From an uncultured candidate division WWE3 bacterium (GTDB taxonomy: Bacteria > Patescibacteriota > WWE3 > UBA101185 > UBA10185): a DNA stretch of 32,761 nucleotides. The position numbers and the translations under genes were made by a program. The DNA is taken from assembly GCA_903879985.1 (NCBI GenBank), contig CAIRNR010000004.1, forward strand, positions 1 to 32,761. Reading direction: 5' to 3'. A model generated the notes under the pieces. It ran no database searches. It saw only the letters and a program-made list of their open reading frames with translations, and was not told the DNA's origin. Shown one piece after another: positions 15,702-23,025 of this stretch (position 1 is its first letter; each line of letters opens with the position of its first letter).

Positions 15702-15730
15702 TTGTGGAAGTTAGGCTGTATGCGTATAAT
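15702..15730 (+). promoter_or_regulatory. Promoter TTGTGG-N17-TATAAT, copy 1 of duplicated cassette
   Basis: -35 TTGTGG (15702-15707) and -10 TATAAT (15725-15730). The downstream leader GGGTAATTAGTC is shared with copy 2 (GGCAATTAGTC after 16149). AGAGG (15755-15759) is a well-spaced ribosome site. Confidence 0.65.
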
Positions 15731-15765
15731 CTGGGTAATTAGTCAAAACAAAAGAGAGGTACAAA

Positions 15766-16047
15766 ATGTCCAAAAAGCACAATTCGGTTGTTAGTTATTT
15801 TTCTTTAAATTATCCTAAGTTACTGCAATATCTTGATAATCCAGAAGGATATTGGCCAAGTATTAAGGATAATACTATTAAAACAAAAAGGTTAGCTCAT
15901 ATAGTGCAGACATATGTGATAATGCCGGCATATAAGTTTTCGCCCCTTGAGGAAGTCTGTAAAGCACTGTTGGTTGGTAGAATACTTGGACACATAGTTG
16001 ATCCAGATGTTGTGGCAGCAAAAACCCGACATAAAAAATGCATTTAA
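15766..16047 (+). CDS. Orphan small protein, copy 1 of tandem paralogue pair
   Basis: 93 residues, no family recognised. It aligns along most of its length with the protein at 16192. Shared pattern: YF near residue 11, then Y-(x)2-LL-x-[YF]-LD-(x)4-[YF]-W-x-SI-[KR]-[DE]-NTI-(x)4-LA, and later LLVGR or ILVAR. No signal peptide or membrane helix, so it is cytoplasmic. The C-terminus is basic (KTRHKK). Start is fixed by AGAGG 6 bases upstream. It has its own promoter and a terminator nearly identical to the one ending copy 2. Function unknown. Confidence 0.7.
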   Translation: MSKKHNSVVSYFSLNYPKLLQYLDNPEGYWPSIKDNTIKTKRLAHIVQTYVIMPAYKFSPLEEVCKALLVGRILGHIVDPDVVAAKTRHKKCI

Positions 16048-16052
16048 GCGGT

Positions 16053-16097
16053 AAAAGGCCAATACTTCACACTTGTGATTTATTGGCTTTCTTTTTT
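16053..16097 (+). terminator. Intrinsic terminator, copy 1
   Basis: Stem GCCAATA (16058-16064) with TATTGGC (16081-16087), an inner TCACA/TGTGA-type stem, then TTTCTTTTTT. It closely resembles the terminator at 16795-16840. Confidence 0.85.
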
Positions 16098-16120
16098 AAC
16101 GCGACTTTGTTGGCTATAGG

Positions 16121-16149
16121 TTGACTAAGGCGGCTGTTTTAGCTATACT
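16121..16149 (+). promoter_or_regulatory. Promoter TTGACT-N17-TATACT, copy 2 of duplicated cassette
   Basis: -35 TTGACT (16121-16126), 17-base spacer, -10 TATACT (16144-16149), then a leader sharing AATTAGTC with copy 1 and a GAGGAG ribosome site (16178-16183). Confidence 0.75.
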
Positions 16150-16191
16150 ATCGGCAATTAGTCGAAAAAATCTATGTGAGGAGAGAAGATA

Positions 16192-16473
16192 ATGGCGTTA
16201 TATGCAAATGTAACAGAATACTTTGTAGAAGAATATGGTTTCCTGCTGCCGTTTTTGGACAAGAATGATCCTTTTTGGTTATCCATAAGGGAGAACACTA
16301 TTTCCAACGCGGACTTGGCACGGAATTTATTGCCGTATCTGAAAAGAAGCGACGCGGAAGCAACACCGTTTTATCGTGCCAATTTGGCAATTTTGGTGGC
16401 GCGTTCACTATTTTGGATCGAAGAACCGCCTAAACGACGCTTACAAAAAAAGGGAGATCGAAATGTTCATTGA
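16192..16473 (+). CDS. Orphan small protein, copy 2 of tandem paralogue pair
   Basis: 93 residues, paralogous to the product of 15766-16047 with the same spacing of YF, LL-x-FLD, FW-x-SIRENTI and LA. The second half is more diverged (LLPYLKRSDAEATPFYRANLAILVARSLF), and the C-terminus is basic (PPKRRLQKKGDR). No signal or membrane helix. ATG follows GAGGAG by 8 bases. Unlike copy 1 it is followed, with an 11-base overlap, by a small membrane protein gene, so this unit is bicistronic. No function can be assigned; the pair looks like a recent local duplication of a whole transcription unit. Confidence 0.7.
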   Translation: MALYANVTEYFVEEYGFLLPFLDKNDPFWLSIRENTISNADLARNLLPYLKRSDAEATPFYRANLAILVARSLFWIEEPPKRRLQKKGDRNVH

Positions 16474-16774
16474 AATTGTGTTTTTCGTGGTAGTTTTGTT
16501 AATTCCTGTTGGTGTTGGGATATATATCTTCAATGGCACCAGGGTTGTCGTTTGGGCTTTTGGTAATCAAATCGACCAGGCGCGTTTCGCTAATGGCCAA
16601 AAAATTGGGTCTGCCACTAGCGAAAAGGAAATGGATGAAATATTTGCACGTTATAACAAAAAACATTTTGTGCAAGTACAAAGCGATAGCTATCTTGGCT
16701 ATAAGTATTTTCTCACAAATGAGAGAATGTACTGGGATGCCGTTAGAGTACTTTGGAAAGAAACAAATAAATAA
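16463..16774 (+). CDS. Orphan small membrane-anchored protein
   Basis: 103 residues. Residues about 2-22 form one hydrophobic helix (FIEIVFFVVVLLIPVGVGIYIF). The rest is a soluble domain of about 75 residues with alternating charge (GNQIDQARFANGQKIG, EKEMDEIFARYNKKHF) and several aromatic residues. No family recognised. The open frame extends upstream to 16376, but the start is placed at 16463 because GGGAG lies 6 bases before it and the extension would lie wholly inside the preceding gene. It overlaps that gene by 11 bases, so translation is probably coupled. It ends at a strong terminator that also faces the mgtA transcript. Confidence 0.65.
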   Translation: MFIEIVFFVVVLLIPVGVGIYIFNGTRVVVWAFGNQIDQARFANGQKIGSATSEKEMDEIFARYNKKHFVQVQSDSYLGYKYFLTNERMYWDAVRVLWKETNK

Positions 16775-16794
16775 TAAAGTTTTCGTTAAGCAAC

Positions 16795-16840
16795 AAAAAG
16801 CCAATATTTCACACACGTGACTTATTGGCTTTATTTTTTT
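16795..16840. terminator. Bidirectional intrinsic terminator, copy 2
   Basis: Stem AAAGCCAATA with TATTGGCTTT (10 bp), inner CAC/GTG pairs, T runs on both strands. It ends the orphan operon on plus and mgtA on minus. Confidence 0.85.
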
Positions 16841-16892
16841 CACGGCGCAATTTTATCCCCCACCCTTCTCCGCCATCCATACCGCTAGTTAC

Positions 16893-19448
16893 TCAGTCAT
16901 TTCGCGAGTAAAAAATTCTTTTGCCAATTTCAACCGAGATCAAATATAAAAGTACGACGCCAGCCAAAGTTATTGGAACCAAAATTGGCGGCGCAGTGAA
17001 TCCGAAAAATGTTCCTATAAACGTATAAGGAATTGCCCATCCAATTGTGACAGCTAACAAAGTTGTAAAAATAAGGTACTTGCTTGCGCGGCTTTGCACA
17101 AAAGGAATATGTCTGGTTCTTATAATATGTATAACTAAAGTTTGTGTGGCGAGTGACTCAATAAACCAACCTGTCTGAAATCCTGATGCCGAGCTTTTAA
17201 ACATTACGAACATCACAAAAAAAGTCATGAAATCGTAAATTGAACTTATAGGACCAAAAATAATCATAAAGTTTCTGATGTATTTAATGTTCCATCGTTT
17301 TGGTTTTTGTATAAATTCTTTATCAACGTTATCGGTTGGAATAGTTATTTGTGATATATCGTACAAAAAGTTATTTAACAGTATTTGGATTGGAAGCATT
17401 GGCAAATAAGGTAAAAACAAAACCGCACCTAAAACGCTGAACATGTTTCCAAAGTTAGAACTTATTCCCATCATGATGTACTTCATTGTGTTTCCAAAAG
17501 TTTTTCGGCCTTCAATAACGCCGTCTTTTAATTGATGTAAACTCTTTTTGGTTAAAATCATGTCAGCTGATTCTTTAGCAACATCAACTGCATTTGCTAC
17601 CGAAATTCCCACATCAGCTGTTTTAAGTGATGGCGCATCGTTTATTCCGTCTCCCATGTAACCAACAACATGGCCGTTAGCTTTTAGCGCGCGGATCACT
17701 CTGTTTTTATCATCCGGAGAAAATCTGGCAAAAATAGTAATATCTGAAACCATATGCTTAACTGCTTCATCTGTTAAATTGTGAATTTCATGTCCCAGCA
17801 ACACGCCTTTAACATGTAAGCCAACATCTGAACAAATCTTTTTTGCAACAAGTTCGTTGTCTCCTGTTAAAATCTTAACTTCAATGCCCATCTTTTCGAG
17901 CTCTTCGATTGTTTGTTTAACTCCTTCTTTTGCAGGATCTAAAAATGCCACGTATCCCATTAAAATTAAATCCTGTTCATCTTCTTTTTCGTAAATCTGC
18001 TTTACGCTAACAACTTTTTTTACAGCCAATGCCAAAACTCTAAAACCCTGATTACTTAGTTCTACATATTGATTAATGAGTTTGTCCGAATTCTTTGGAT
18101 CTAAATCTTTGTGAGTTCCATTGTCGTCGTAAGCTTTACACGAAGTAAATATTTCCTCTGGTGCGCCTTTAGTTACCATGAACAATTCGCCGTGGTCTTT
18201 AACAACAACACTCATTTTTTTACGTTCAAAATCAAAAGGAATTTCGTCTACTTTTGTGCAATCTGCCAAATCAAGTTTTTTGAAATTTATAACAGCTGTA
18301 TCCATTGGATTATTTATTCCTGTTTGAAATGAGCTGTTTATATAGGCATAGCGCAAAACTTTGTCTGAGTGATTTCCGTTAATATCCACATAATTAATAA
18401 GTTTAATCTTGTCCTCAGTAAGTGTGCCTGTTTTGTCTGTACATAAAATATCTAAACTTCCGAATGTTGGAATAGCGGCCAATTTTTTAACAATAACCCC
18501 CTTTTTGGCCATGTTTACAGAACCTTTTGCCATTGTTACCGACATTATCATTGGCAAAAACTCTGGAGTTAAACCAACAGCAACTGCTAAAGAAAACAAC
18601 AGCGATTCCAAAAGATCGTGTTTGAAAAGCGCGTTAACCGCGAAAATAAAAATTACAAAAAATATAATTACTTTCAAGATCATGACACTGAAGTTTGATA
18701 CACCTTTTGTGAACTCATTTTCCGGTTCCTGTGCAGCAAGATTTTCAGCTATTTTTCCAAATTCTGTGGCGCTTCCAATTGTTACAACTACTGCACTAGC
18801 CGACCCGGTAACAACACTTGTTCCGCTGAATAGAATATTTGTCATTTGAGTTAGGTCAGCGTCTTCTCCATTCTTCTGAACTATCGGCGTGGTGAACTTT
18901 TCGATTGGAAATGATTCTCCTGTCATAACGGATTGGTTTATAAAAAAGTCTTTTGATGATAGTACGCGACAGTCGGCTGGTATTAAGTCGCCTGCGTTTA
19001 ACTCAATAATGTCGCCAATTGTTAATTCGGTGTTTTTTATCTCTTTTTTTTGGCCGTCGCGTAATACAAGCGATACGTTGGCAATTTTTTCTTTTAGTTC
19101 ATGTGCTGCATTGCTGGCTTTGTATTCCTGAAAAAAGTTAAGTGTGACACTCATGATTACCATAGCTAACACAATAATGGCATCTACGGTTCCGCCGGTT
19201 AACATGGAAACTCCTGCCACTCCAAGCAACATTAAAATAAGTGGACTTTTAAAGTTAGACAAAAATTGAATTATTACGTGAGCTTTTGTTTCTTCTTTTA
19301 TTGTGTTGGAGCCGTACGAGGCTATGCGTTCTTGTGATTGTTTGGATGTTAGCCCTTTAATAGTTGTTTCTACAGTTTCCAAAACTTTCTCGGTTGTTGC
19401 ACTGGCAAAAAAGCTTAGTTTTGTCTCGGGTTTTTGGGTGGGAGCCAT
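16893..19448 (-). CDS. mgtA: Mg2+-translocating P-type ATPase (type IIIB, MgtA-like)
   Basis: 851 residues, close to the usual MgtA length. TGES phosphatase loop at 176-179; the type III signature GLTPEFLPMI at 292-301; phosphorylation site CTDKTGTLT with Asp338; later KGAPEE for nucleotide binding, TGDN, and hinge GDGINDAPS. About ten membrane helices in the standard order (pairs around 60-110, 255-300, then six after about 650). It imports Mg2+ across the cell membrane using ATP. The transcript start predicted from TATACT leaves only about 4 bases of leader, so the leader-RNA control known for enterobacterial mgtA is unlikely. The gene is divergent from an orphan gene. Ca2+ transport is less likely, given the type III motifs. 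Confidence 0.93.
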   Translation of the reverse strand: MAPTQKPETKLSFFASATTEKVLETVETTIKGLTSKQSQERIASYGSNTIKEETKAHVIIQFLSNFKSPLILMLLGVAGVSMLTGGTVDAIIVLAMVIMSVTLNFFQEYKASNAAHELKEKIANVSLVLRDGQKKEIKNTELTIGDIIELNAGDLIPADCRVLSSKDFFINQSVMTGESFPIEKFTTPIVQKNGEDADLTQMTNILFSGTSVVTGSASAVVVTIGSATEFGKIAENLAAQEPENEFTKGVSNFSVMILKVIIFFVIFIFAVNALFKHDLLESLLFSLAVAVGLTPEFLPMIMSVTMAKGSVNMAKKGVIVKKLAAIPTFGSLDILCTDKTGTLTEDKIKLINYVDINGNHSDKVLRYAYINSSFQTGINNPMDTAVINFKKLDLADCTKVDEIPFDFERKKMSVVVKDHGELFMVTKGAPEEIFTSCKAYDDNGTHKDLDPKNSDKLINQYVELSNQGFRVLALAVKKVVSVKQIYEKEDEQDLILMGYVAFLDPAKEGVKQTIEELEKMGIEVKILTGDNELVAKKICSDVGLHVKGVLLGHEIHNLTDEAVKHMVSDITIFARFSPDDKNRVIRALKANGHVVGYMGDGINDAPSLKTADVGISVANAVDVAKESADMILTKKSLHQLKDGVIEGRKTFGNTMKYIMMGISSNFGNMFSVLGAVLFLPYLPMLPIQILLNNFLYDISQITIPTDNVDKEFIQKPKRWNIKYIRNFMIIFGPISSIYDFMTFFVMFVMFKSSASGFQTGWFIESLATQTLVIHIIRTRHIPFVQSRASKYLIFTTLLAVTIGWAIPYTFIGTFFGFTAPPILVPITLAGVVLLYLISVEIGKRIFYSRND

Positions 19449-19458
19449 ATGTGATATA

Positions 19459-19464
19459 AGTATA
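19459..19464 (-). promoter_or_regulatory. Putative -10 box TATACT of mgtA
   Basis: TATACT on the minus strand, 10 bases before ATG 19448; implies an almost leaderless mRNA. Confidence 0.4.
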
Positions 19465-19481
19465 TCTGATTTTTAGATATA
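19461..19481. promoter_or_regulatory. Dyad between mgtA and divergent orphan gene; possible operator
   Basis: TATATCT (19461-19467) and AGATATA (19475-19481) form a perfect 7-base inverted repeat with a 7-base centre. It overlaps the mgtA -10 and lies next to the start region of the 19502 gene. It could be a regulator site or chance in AT-rich DNA. Confidence 0.3.
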
Positions 19482-19501
19482 TCGTAGAGAGAGGAGAAAA
19501 A

Positions 19502-19741
19502 ATGTTGATTGTACTGGTTATTGATCATTACTTTTTGTTGGTACGGGTTAATGATGCCGACAGTTTGGACAAAATGATGGGTGTTTACGTGTATGAGGGA
19601 AATTTAGATGGTTGGTCCCGCCATGCCAATGAACTTTTTTTAAACAAGATGTTGCATGTTGTTGAACGTATTTCCGGCGATAATAACGAACAATATTTTC
19701 CCGGTACCCGCGGATATCCAACCTTCCGCTGCACTTTGTAG
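19502..19741 (+). CDS. Orphan small protein
   Basis: 79 residues, no family recognised. The start is MLIVLVIDHYFLLVRV, beta-like and hydrophobic but short for a membrane span. A polar middle follows (NDADSLDKMMGVYVYEGNLDGWSRHANELF), then a C-terminal region with GDNNEQYFPGTRGYP. ATG is fixed by GAGGAG (19491-19496) 5 bases upstream. It is a single-gene unit closed by a strong terminator. Divergence from mgtA across a shared dyad could mean joint control, but no function can be named. Confidence 0.6.
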   Translation: MLIVLVIDHYFLLVRVNDADSLDKMMGVYVYEGNLDGWSRHANELFLNKMLHVVERISGDNNEQYFPGTRGYPTFRCTL

Positions 19742-19757
19742 TTTATTACAAGTTCAA

Positions 19758-19800
19758 AGAGCGCTGTTGTTTAAAATAAAATAATGGCGCTCTATTTTTT
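19758..19800 (+). terminator. Intrinsic terminator after orphan gene
   Basis: AGAGCGC (19758-19764) pairs with GCGCTCT (19787-19793), followed by ATTTTTT. Confidence 0.85.
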
Positions 19801-19840
19801 CAGCTTAAATTCAGCAATACGCGCTTATTCTTTGCTAGTA

Positions 19841-19846
19841 TATAAT
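19841..19846 (+). promoter_or_regulatory. TATAAT -10 box of ABC exporter operon
   Basis: Perfect TATAAT, 8 bases before ATG 19855; predicts a leaderless mRNA. No good -35. Confidence 0.5.
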
Positions 19847-19854
19847 CAATACTT

Positions 19855-20658
19855 ATGGATAACATTATTGTAGTAAAAGACCTGGTAAAAAAATTTAAAG
19901 AAGTCACTGCAGTAAATGGTATTTCGTTTGAGGTACCTAGAGGCGAAGTTTTTGCCTTTCTTGGACCAAACGGTGCCGGTAAAAGTACAACGATAAAAAT
20001 GTTAACAACTATTTTAGACAAAACTTCCGGGCATATTACTTTAAATGGCTTTGATCCCGAGAAAAATCGTGAGGATGTACGTAAATCCTTTGGAATAGTT
20101 TTTCAAGATCATAGTTTAGACGATGATTTAACAGCATACGAAAACATGGAATTTCACGCAGCTTTATATAATGTTACAACTGCAAATAATGTTCGTCAGC
20201 ACCGTATCGAAGAAATGATGAAGTTTGTTGAACTTTGGGATCGAAAAGATAGCATGGTTAAAACATTTTCTGGGGGTATGAAACGACGCTTGGAAATTGC
20301 TCGTGGGCTTTTACATCATCCAAAAATACTTTTTCTCGACGAGCCTACGCTTGGTCTTGATCCTCAAACCCGAAATCACGTTTGGGAGTATTTGAAAGAA
20401 ATTAATAAAAACGAAAACATGACGATATTCTTTACCACTCATTACATGGAAGAAGCCGAAAAGATTGCCGATAAAATTTCGGTAATAGATCATGGTGATA
20501 TTATTGCCACTGGAACAGCCGAAGACTTAAAGAAGCAAACGTCGACTGAAACTTTGGAAGATGCATTCTTAGCCTTAACAGGAAAAAATATTCGTGAAAA
20601 TGAAGCTACTGGTTTAGATGGTTTACGTTCAGATAGCAAAATGTGGAGGCGTCACTAA
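19855..20658 (+). CDS. ABC transporter ATP-binding protein (DrrA/CcmA-type)
   Basis: 267 residues. Walker A GPNGAGKST (37-45), Q-loop in VFQDHSLDDDLTAYEN, signature FSGGMKRRLEIARG (137-150), Walker B ILFLDEPTLGLD (157-168) and H-loop TTHYMEEAE. The sequence type (LTAYENMEFHAALY, SGGMKRRLE) is that of ATPases pairing with ABC-2 permeases for drug, lipid or polysaccharide export. The stop is one base from the permease ATG, and GGAGGC lies inside its last codons, giving the permease a ribosome site. Substrate unknown. Confidence 0.93.
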   Translation: MDNIIVVKDLVKKFKEVTAVNGISFEVPRGEVFAFLGPNGAGKSTTIKMLTTILDKTSGHITLNGFDPEKNREDVRKSFGIVFQDHSLDDDLTAYENMEFHAALYNVTTANNVRQHRIEEMMKFVELWDRKDSMVKTFSGGMKRRLEIARGLLHHPKILFLDEPTLGLDPQTRNHVWEYLKEINKNENMTIFFTTHYMEEAEKIADKISVIDHGDIIATGTAEDLKKQTSTETLEDAFLALTGKNIRENEATGLDGLRSDSKMWRRH

Positions 20659-20659
20659 A

Positions 20660-21406
20660 ATGCAAGCAGCATACATATTATGGCTACGACAAGTTAAAAA
20701 GTATTACAGATCAAAATCCAGAGTAATTGGCTCTCTTGGGCAACCATTATTATTTTTGTTGGCTTTTGGATTTGGCTTTGGTTCTATATATCAAAAAGCC
20801 GAAAATGGAAATTACTTAGAGTTTTTAGCACCGGGAATAATTTTGATGAGTGTTTTGTTTACGGCGTTGTTTTCCGGAATTGAAATTATTTGGGATAAGC
20901 AGTTTGGATTTTTAAAGGAAACATTAGTCGCGCCAGTGCCAAGAATAAATATTATGCTCGGTCGTACTCTCGGTGGTGCTACCGTTGCAACAATTCAGGG
21001 GGCAATAGTTTTTCTTTTAGCTATGCTCTTTGGTTTTAGACCACAAAATATATCTATGGTGTTTATAGCTTTCGTGTTCGTGTTTTTGGCTGCCCTACTA
21101 TTTACTTCTGTCGGAACAATAATTGCTTCTAAAATGGATGATATGCAAGGTTTTCAATTAATCATGAACTTTTTGGTTATGCCAACTTTCTTTTTGTCAG
21201 GTGCTTTATTTCCACTAAGTGGTTTGCCTCCGATAATGAAAACATTTATTCAGTTTAATCCCCTAACTTATGCTGTTGATGGTGTGCGCGGTACATTAAC
21301 AAATGTTTTTGCTTTTAGCCCACTTACGGACTTTGCAGTGCTTGCCGTTGTAACTTGCATTCTATTATTACTAGGAAGCTACTTTTTTGAAAAAATTCAG
21401 GCATAA
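20660..21406 (+). CDS. ABC-2 type permease (DrrB-like)
   Basis: 248 residues from ATG 20660; the frame is open back to 20618, but that extension would lie inside the ATPase gene. Six hydrophobic helices in the ABC-2 pattern: an N-terminal amphipathic stretch (LWLRQVKKYYRSKSRVIGSLGQPLLFLLAFGFG), the GIEIIWDKQFGFLKETLVAPVPR loop between helices 2 and 3, then PTFFLSGALFPLSGLP and NPLTYAVDGVRG. These blocks are typical of DrrB/NodJ-like exporters. It forms a dimeric channel driven by the ATPase encoded one base upstream. The cargo is not known. Confidence 0.92.
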   Translation: MQAAYILWLRQVKKYYRSKSRVIGSLGQPLLFLLAFGFGFGSIYQKAENGNYLEFLAPGIILMSVLFTALFSGIEIIWDKQFGFLKETLVAPVPRINIMLGRTLGGATVATIQGAIVFLLAMLFGFRPQNISMVFIAFVFVFLAALLFTSVGTIIASKMDDMQGFQLIMNFLVMPTFFLSGALFPLSGLPPIMKTFIQFNPLTYAVDGVRGTLTNVFAFSPLTDFAVLAVVTCILLLLGSYFFEKIQA

Positions 21407-21415
21407 TAGATCTAT

Positions 21416-21979
21416 ATGACAACAACTAAAACAAAAATATTAGCGTTTGGTGGCTCACTTAGAAAGGATTCATACAGCAAAGCTTTGTTGCTTGCTACTG
21501 TAGATATGTTTCCCGATACTGTGGAAGTTGAAGTTTTCGATAGACTTGGAGAATTCCCTTTATTTAACCAGGAAATCGAAGCTAATCTACCCGAGGTCGT
21601 TAAGGAATTGAAAGATAAAATAAAAGCTGCAGATGCAGTGTTGATTTGTACTCCCGAATATAACTATTCAGTTCCGGGTTTTCTAAAAAATGCTTTAGAT
21701 TGGATTTCACGTCCTTATGGCGATGCCAGTTTAAATGATAAACCTGTCGCAATTATGAGTTCTTCACCTGGGATGCTTGGCGGTTCTCGTGCGCAATATC
21801 ATTTACGCCAGACAATGGTATTTTTTAATGCTCATGTAATTAATAAACCGGAAGTAATTGTTGGTGCCGTTCATGAAAAAATTAAAGACGGTGTGCTTAC
21901 CGATGAAGTAACAAAAGAAAAGATAAAAGAATTAGTCGGTGCCTTGGTGGTTTGGGCCGCGAGATTAAAAACTAACTAA
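21416..21979 (+). CDS. NADPH-dependent FMN reductase family protein
   Basis: 187 residues with a flavodoxin-like fold. FMN phosphate loop GGSLRKDSYSKAL (14-26), then ADAVLICTPEYNYSVPGFLKNALDWISRP, the family hallmark (PEYN-x-S-[VI]-PG-x-LKNA-[LI]-D), and SSSPGMLGGSRAQYHLRQ. These soluble enzymes reduce FMN, quinones, azo dyes or chromate using NAD(P)H; the substrate cannot be told. It starts 9 bases after the permease stop and may ride on that transcript. CATAAT 8 bases before ATG could give a separate leaderless start, but it overlaps the stop codon and is weak evidence. Confidence 0.93.
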   Translation: MTTTKTKILAFGGSLRKDSYSKALLLATVDMFPDTVEVEVFDRLGEFPLFNQEIEANLPEVVKELKDKIKAADAVLICTPEYNYSVPGFLKNALDWISRPYGDASLNDKPVAIMSSSPGMLGGSRAQYHLRQTMVFFNAHVINKPEVIVGAVHEKIKDGVLTDEVTKEKIKELVGALVVWAARLKTN

Positions 21980-21987
21980 CTATTTAT

Positions 21988-23016
21988 TTAAGCTTTTGGA
22001 AGAGTAACCGTGAAAGTGGTTCCCTCATTTAGTTTACTCACTACTTTGATATCACCCTTGTGAGCTTTCACAATTTCTTTTGCTATTGCTAAACCTAACC
22101 CTGTTCCGTTTCTTGAATTTTTAGAACGTGACTTATCCGCCCTAAAGAATGGATCAAATACGTAAGGTAAATCTTTTTCCGGAATTCCTTCTCCATGATC
22201 TTTGATCTTTGTAAAGGTACAACTATTTTCCGCAAACGTGTCTATTTCTATAGTGCTTCCTTCTTTGCTGTATTTAATGGCGTTGTCTAGCAAGTTTTTG
22301 AATAATCTGGTTAAACCTTCTTCATTTCCCTTAACGGGAACATTATTTGAAGTGCATTTAATCTCTATCTGTTTTTCTTTTGCTAAAATTTTATATTTTC
22401 CAATTACATTTTTAAGGATGTCATCGATATTGAGTTGTGTAAATTCGCCTATTTTGTATGCCCCAGCCTGTAACTTACTTTGTGTTAGCAACTGCTCTGT
22501 TAAATTATGTAATTCGTCAATTTCAGTTACGGTGCCGAGCATTGTTTTTTTTGCTTCCTCTATGTCTAGGTGTTTATCTCGCAAAGTAACTTCTAAATCT
22601 GCTTTCATCGCGGTAAGCGGTGTTTTAATTTCGTGTGCTGCGTCTGAAATAAATCTTTTTTGTCTATCTACCATGTTTTCTATTGGCTTTAGAGTTTTGC
22701 CTGCCAAAATATATCCAAGTCCCCCGGCCAATATCAGTACAGATAAATTAATTAAGCCTAATAAAAATAAGGTTTTTTCTCTAATTTCAGCGGCTGTTTC
22801 TTCTTTAAAAATAGGAATGTTTTGAGGAGGAGGTGGTGGTATTAAAAAAGCAGTATTATCGTCAAATTGATGTTGAATTCTTCTTTGCTGGCTTTCAAGT
22901 GCTTTCGTTGTTACCATGTCAACGCTAGAATACACTGCTGCACTAAAGCACAAAGTTATCGCTAATATTATTAATAAATACCAAGCTGTTAGTTTTATTC
23001 GCGCGGCTTTAAACAT
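21988..23016 (-). CDS. Membrane sensor histidine kinase
   Basis: 342 residues. Helix 1 about 10-30, an outside loop of about 50 residues containing five Pro in a row (60-64), helix 2 about 83-105. The DHp motif is DAAHEIKTPLTAMKADLE with phosphorylated His128. The ATPase domain has RLFKNLLDNAIKYS (N box), DHGEGIPE (G1), VFDPFFRADKSRS (F box) and GTGLGLAIAKEIV (G2). HAMP is not evident; DHp follows helix 2 after about 20 residues. It lies 9 bases after the OmpR-type regulator gene, forming one two-component system, and AAAGGA gives it a ribosome site. The signal is unknown; the MacAB-like genes upstream are likely targets. Confidence 0.93.
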   Translation of the reverse strand: MFKAARIKLTAWYLLIILAITLCFSAAVYSSVDMVTTKALESQQRRIQHQFDDNTAFLIPPPPPQNIPIFKEETAAEIREKTLFLLGLINLSVLILAGGLGYILAGKTLKPIENMVDRQKRFISDAAHEIKTPLTAMKADLEVTLRDKHLDIEEAKKTMLGTVTEIDELHNLTEQLLTQSKLQAGAYKIGEFTQLNIDDILKNVIGKYKILAKEKQIEIKCTSNNVPVKGNEEGLTRLFKNLLDNAIKYSKEGSTIEIDTFAENSCTFTKIKDHGEGIPEKDLPYVFDPFFRADKSRSKNSRNGTGLGLAIAKEIVKAHKGDIKVVSKLNEGTTFTVTLPKA

Positions 23017-23025
23017 GTAATCCTT

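Noticed and set aside
16376-16462. N-terminal extension of the 103-residue membrane protein
   Set aside because: It lies inside the preceding orphan gene; GGGAG directly before ATG 16463 fixes the start.
15702-16840. CRISPR array or mobile repeat
   Set aside because: Repeated parts are a promoter, coding region and terminator present twice with drift; no short regular repeats, terminal inverted repeats or transposase.
18409-18849. Plus-strand open frame of 146 codons inside mgtA
   Set aside because: Shadow frame of a strongly conserved P-type ATPase; no ribosome site or recognisable domain.
20618-20659. N-terminal extension of the ABC permease
   Set aside because: It overlaps the ATPase gene; GGAGG before ATG 20660 and family length favour the shorter form.
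22202-22825. Plus-strand open frame of 207 codons opposite the histidine kinase
   Set aside because: Antisense shadow of HATPase and DHp motifs; composition follows the kinase codons.
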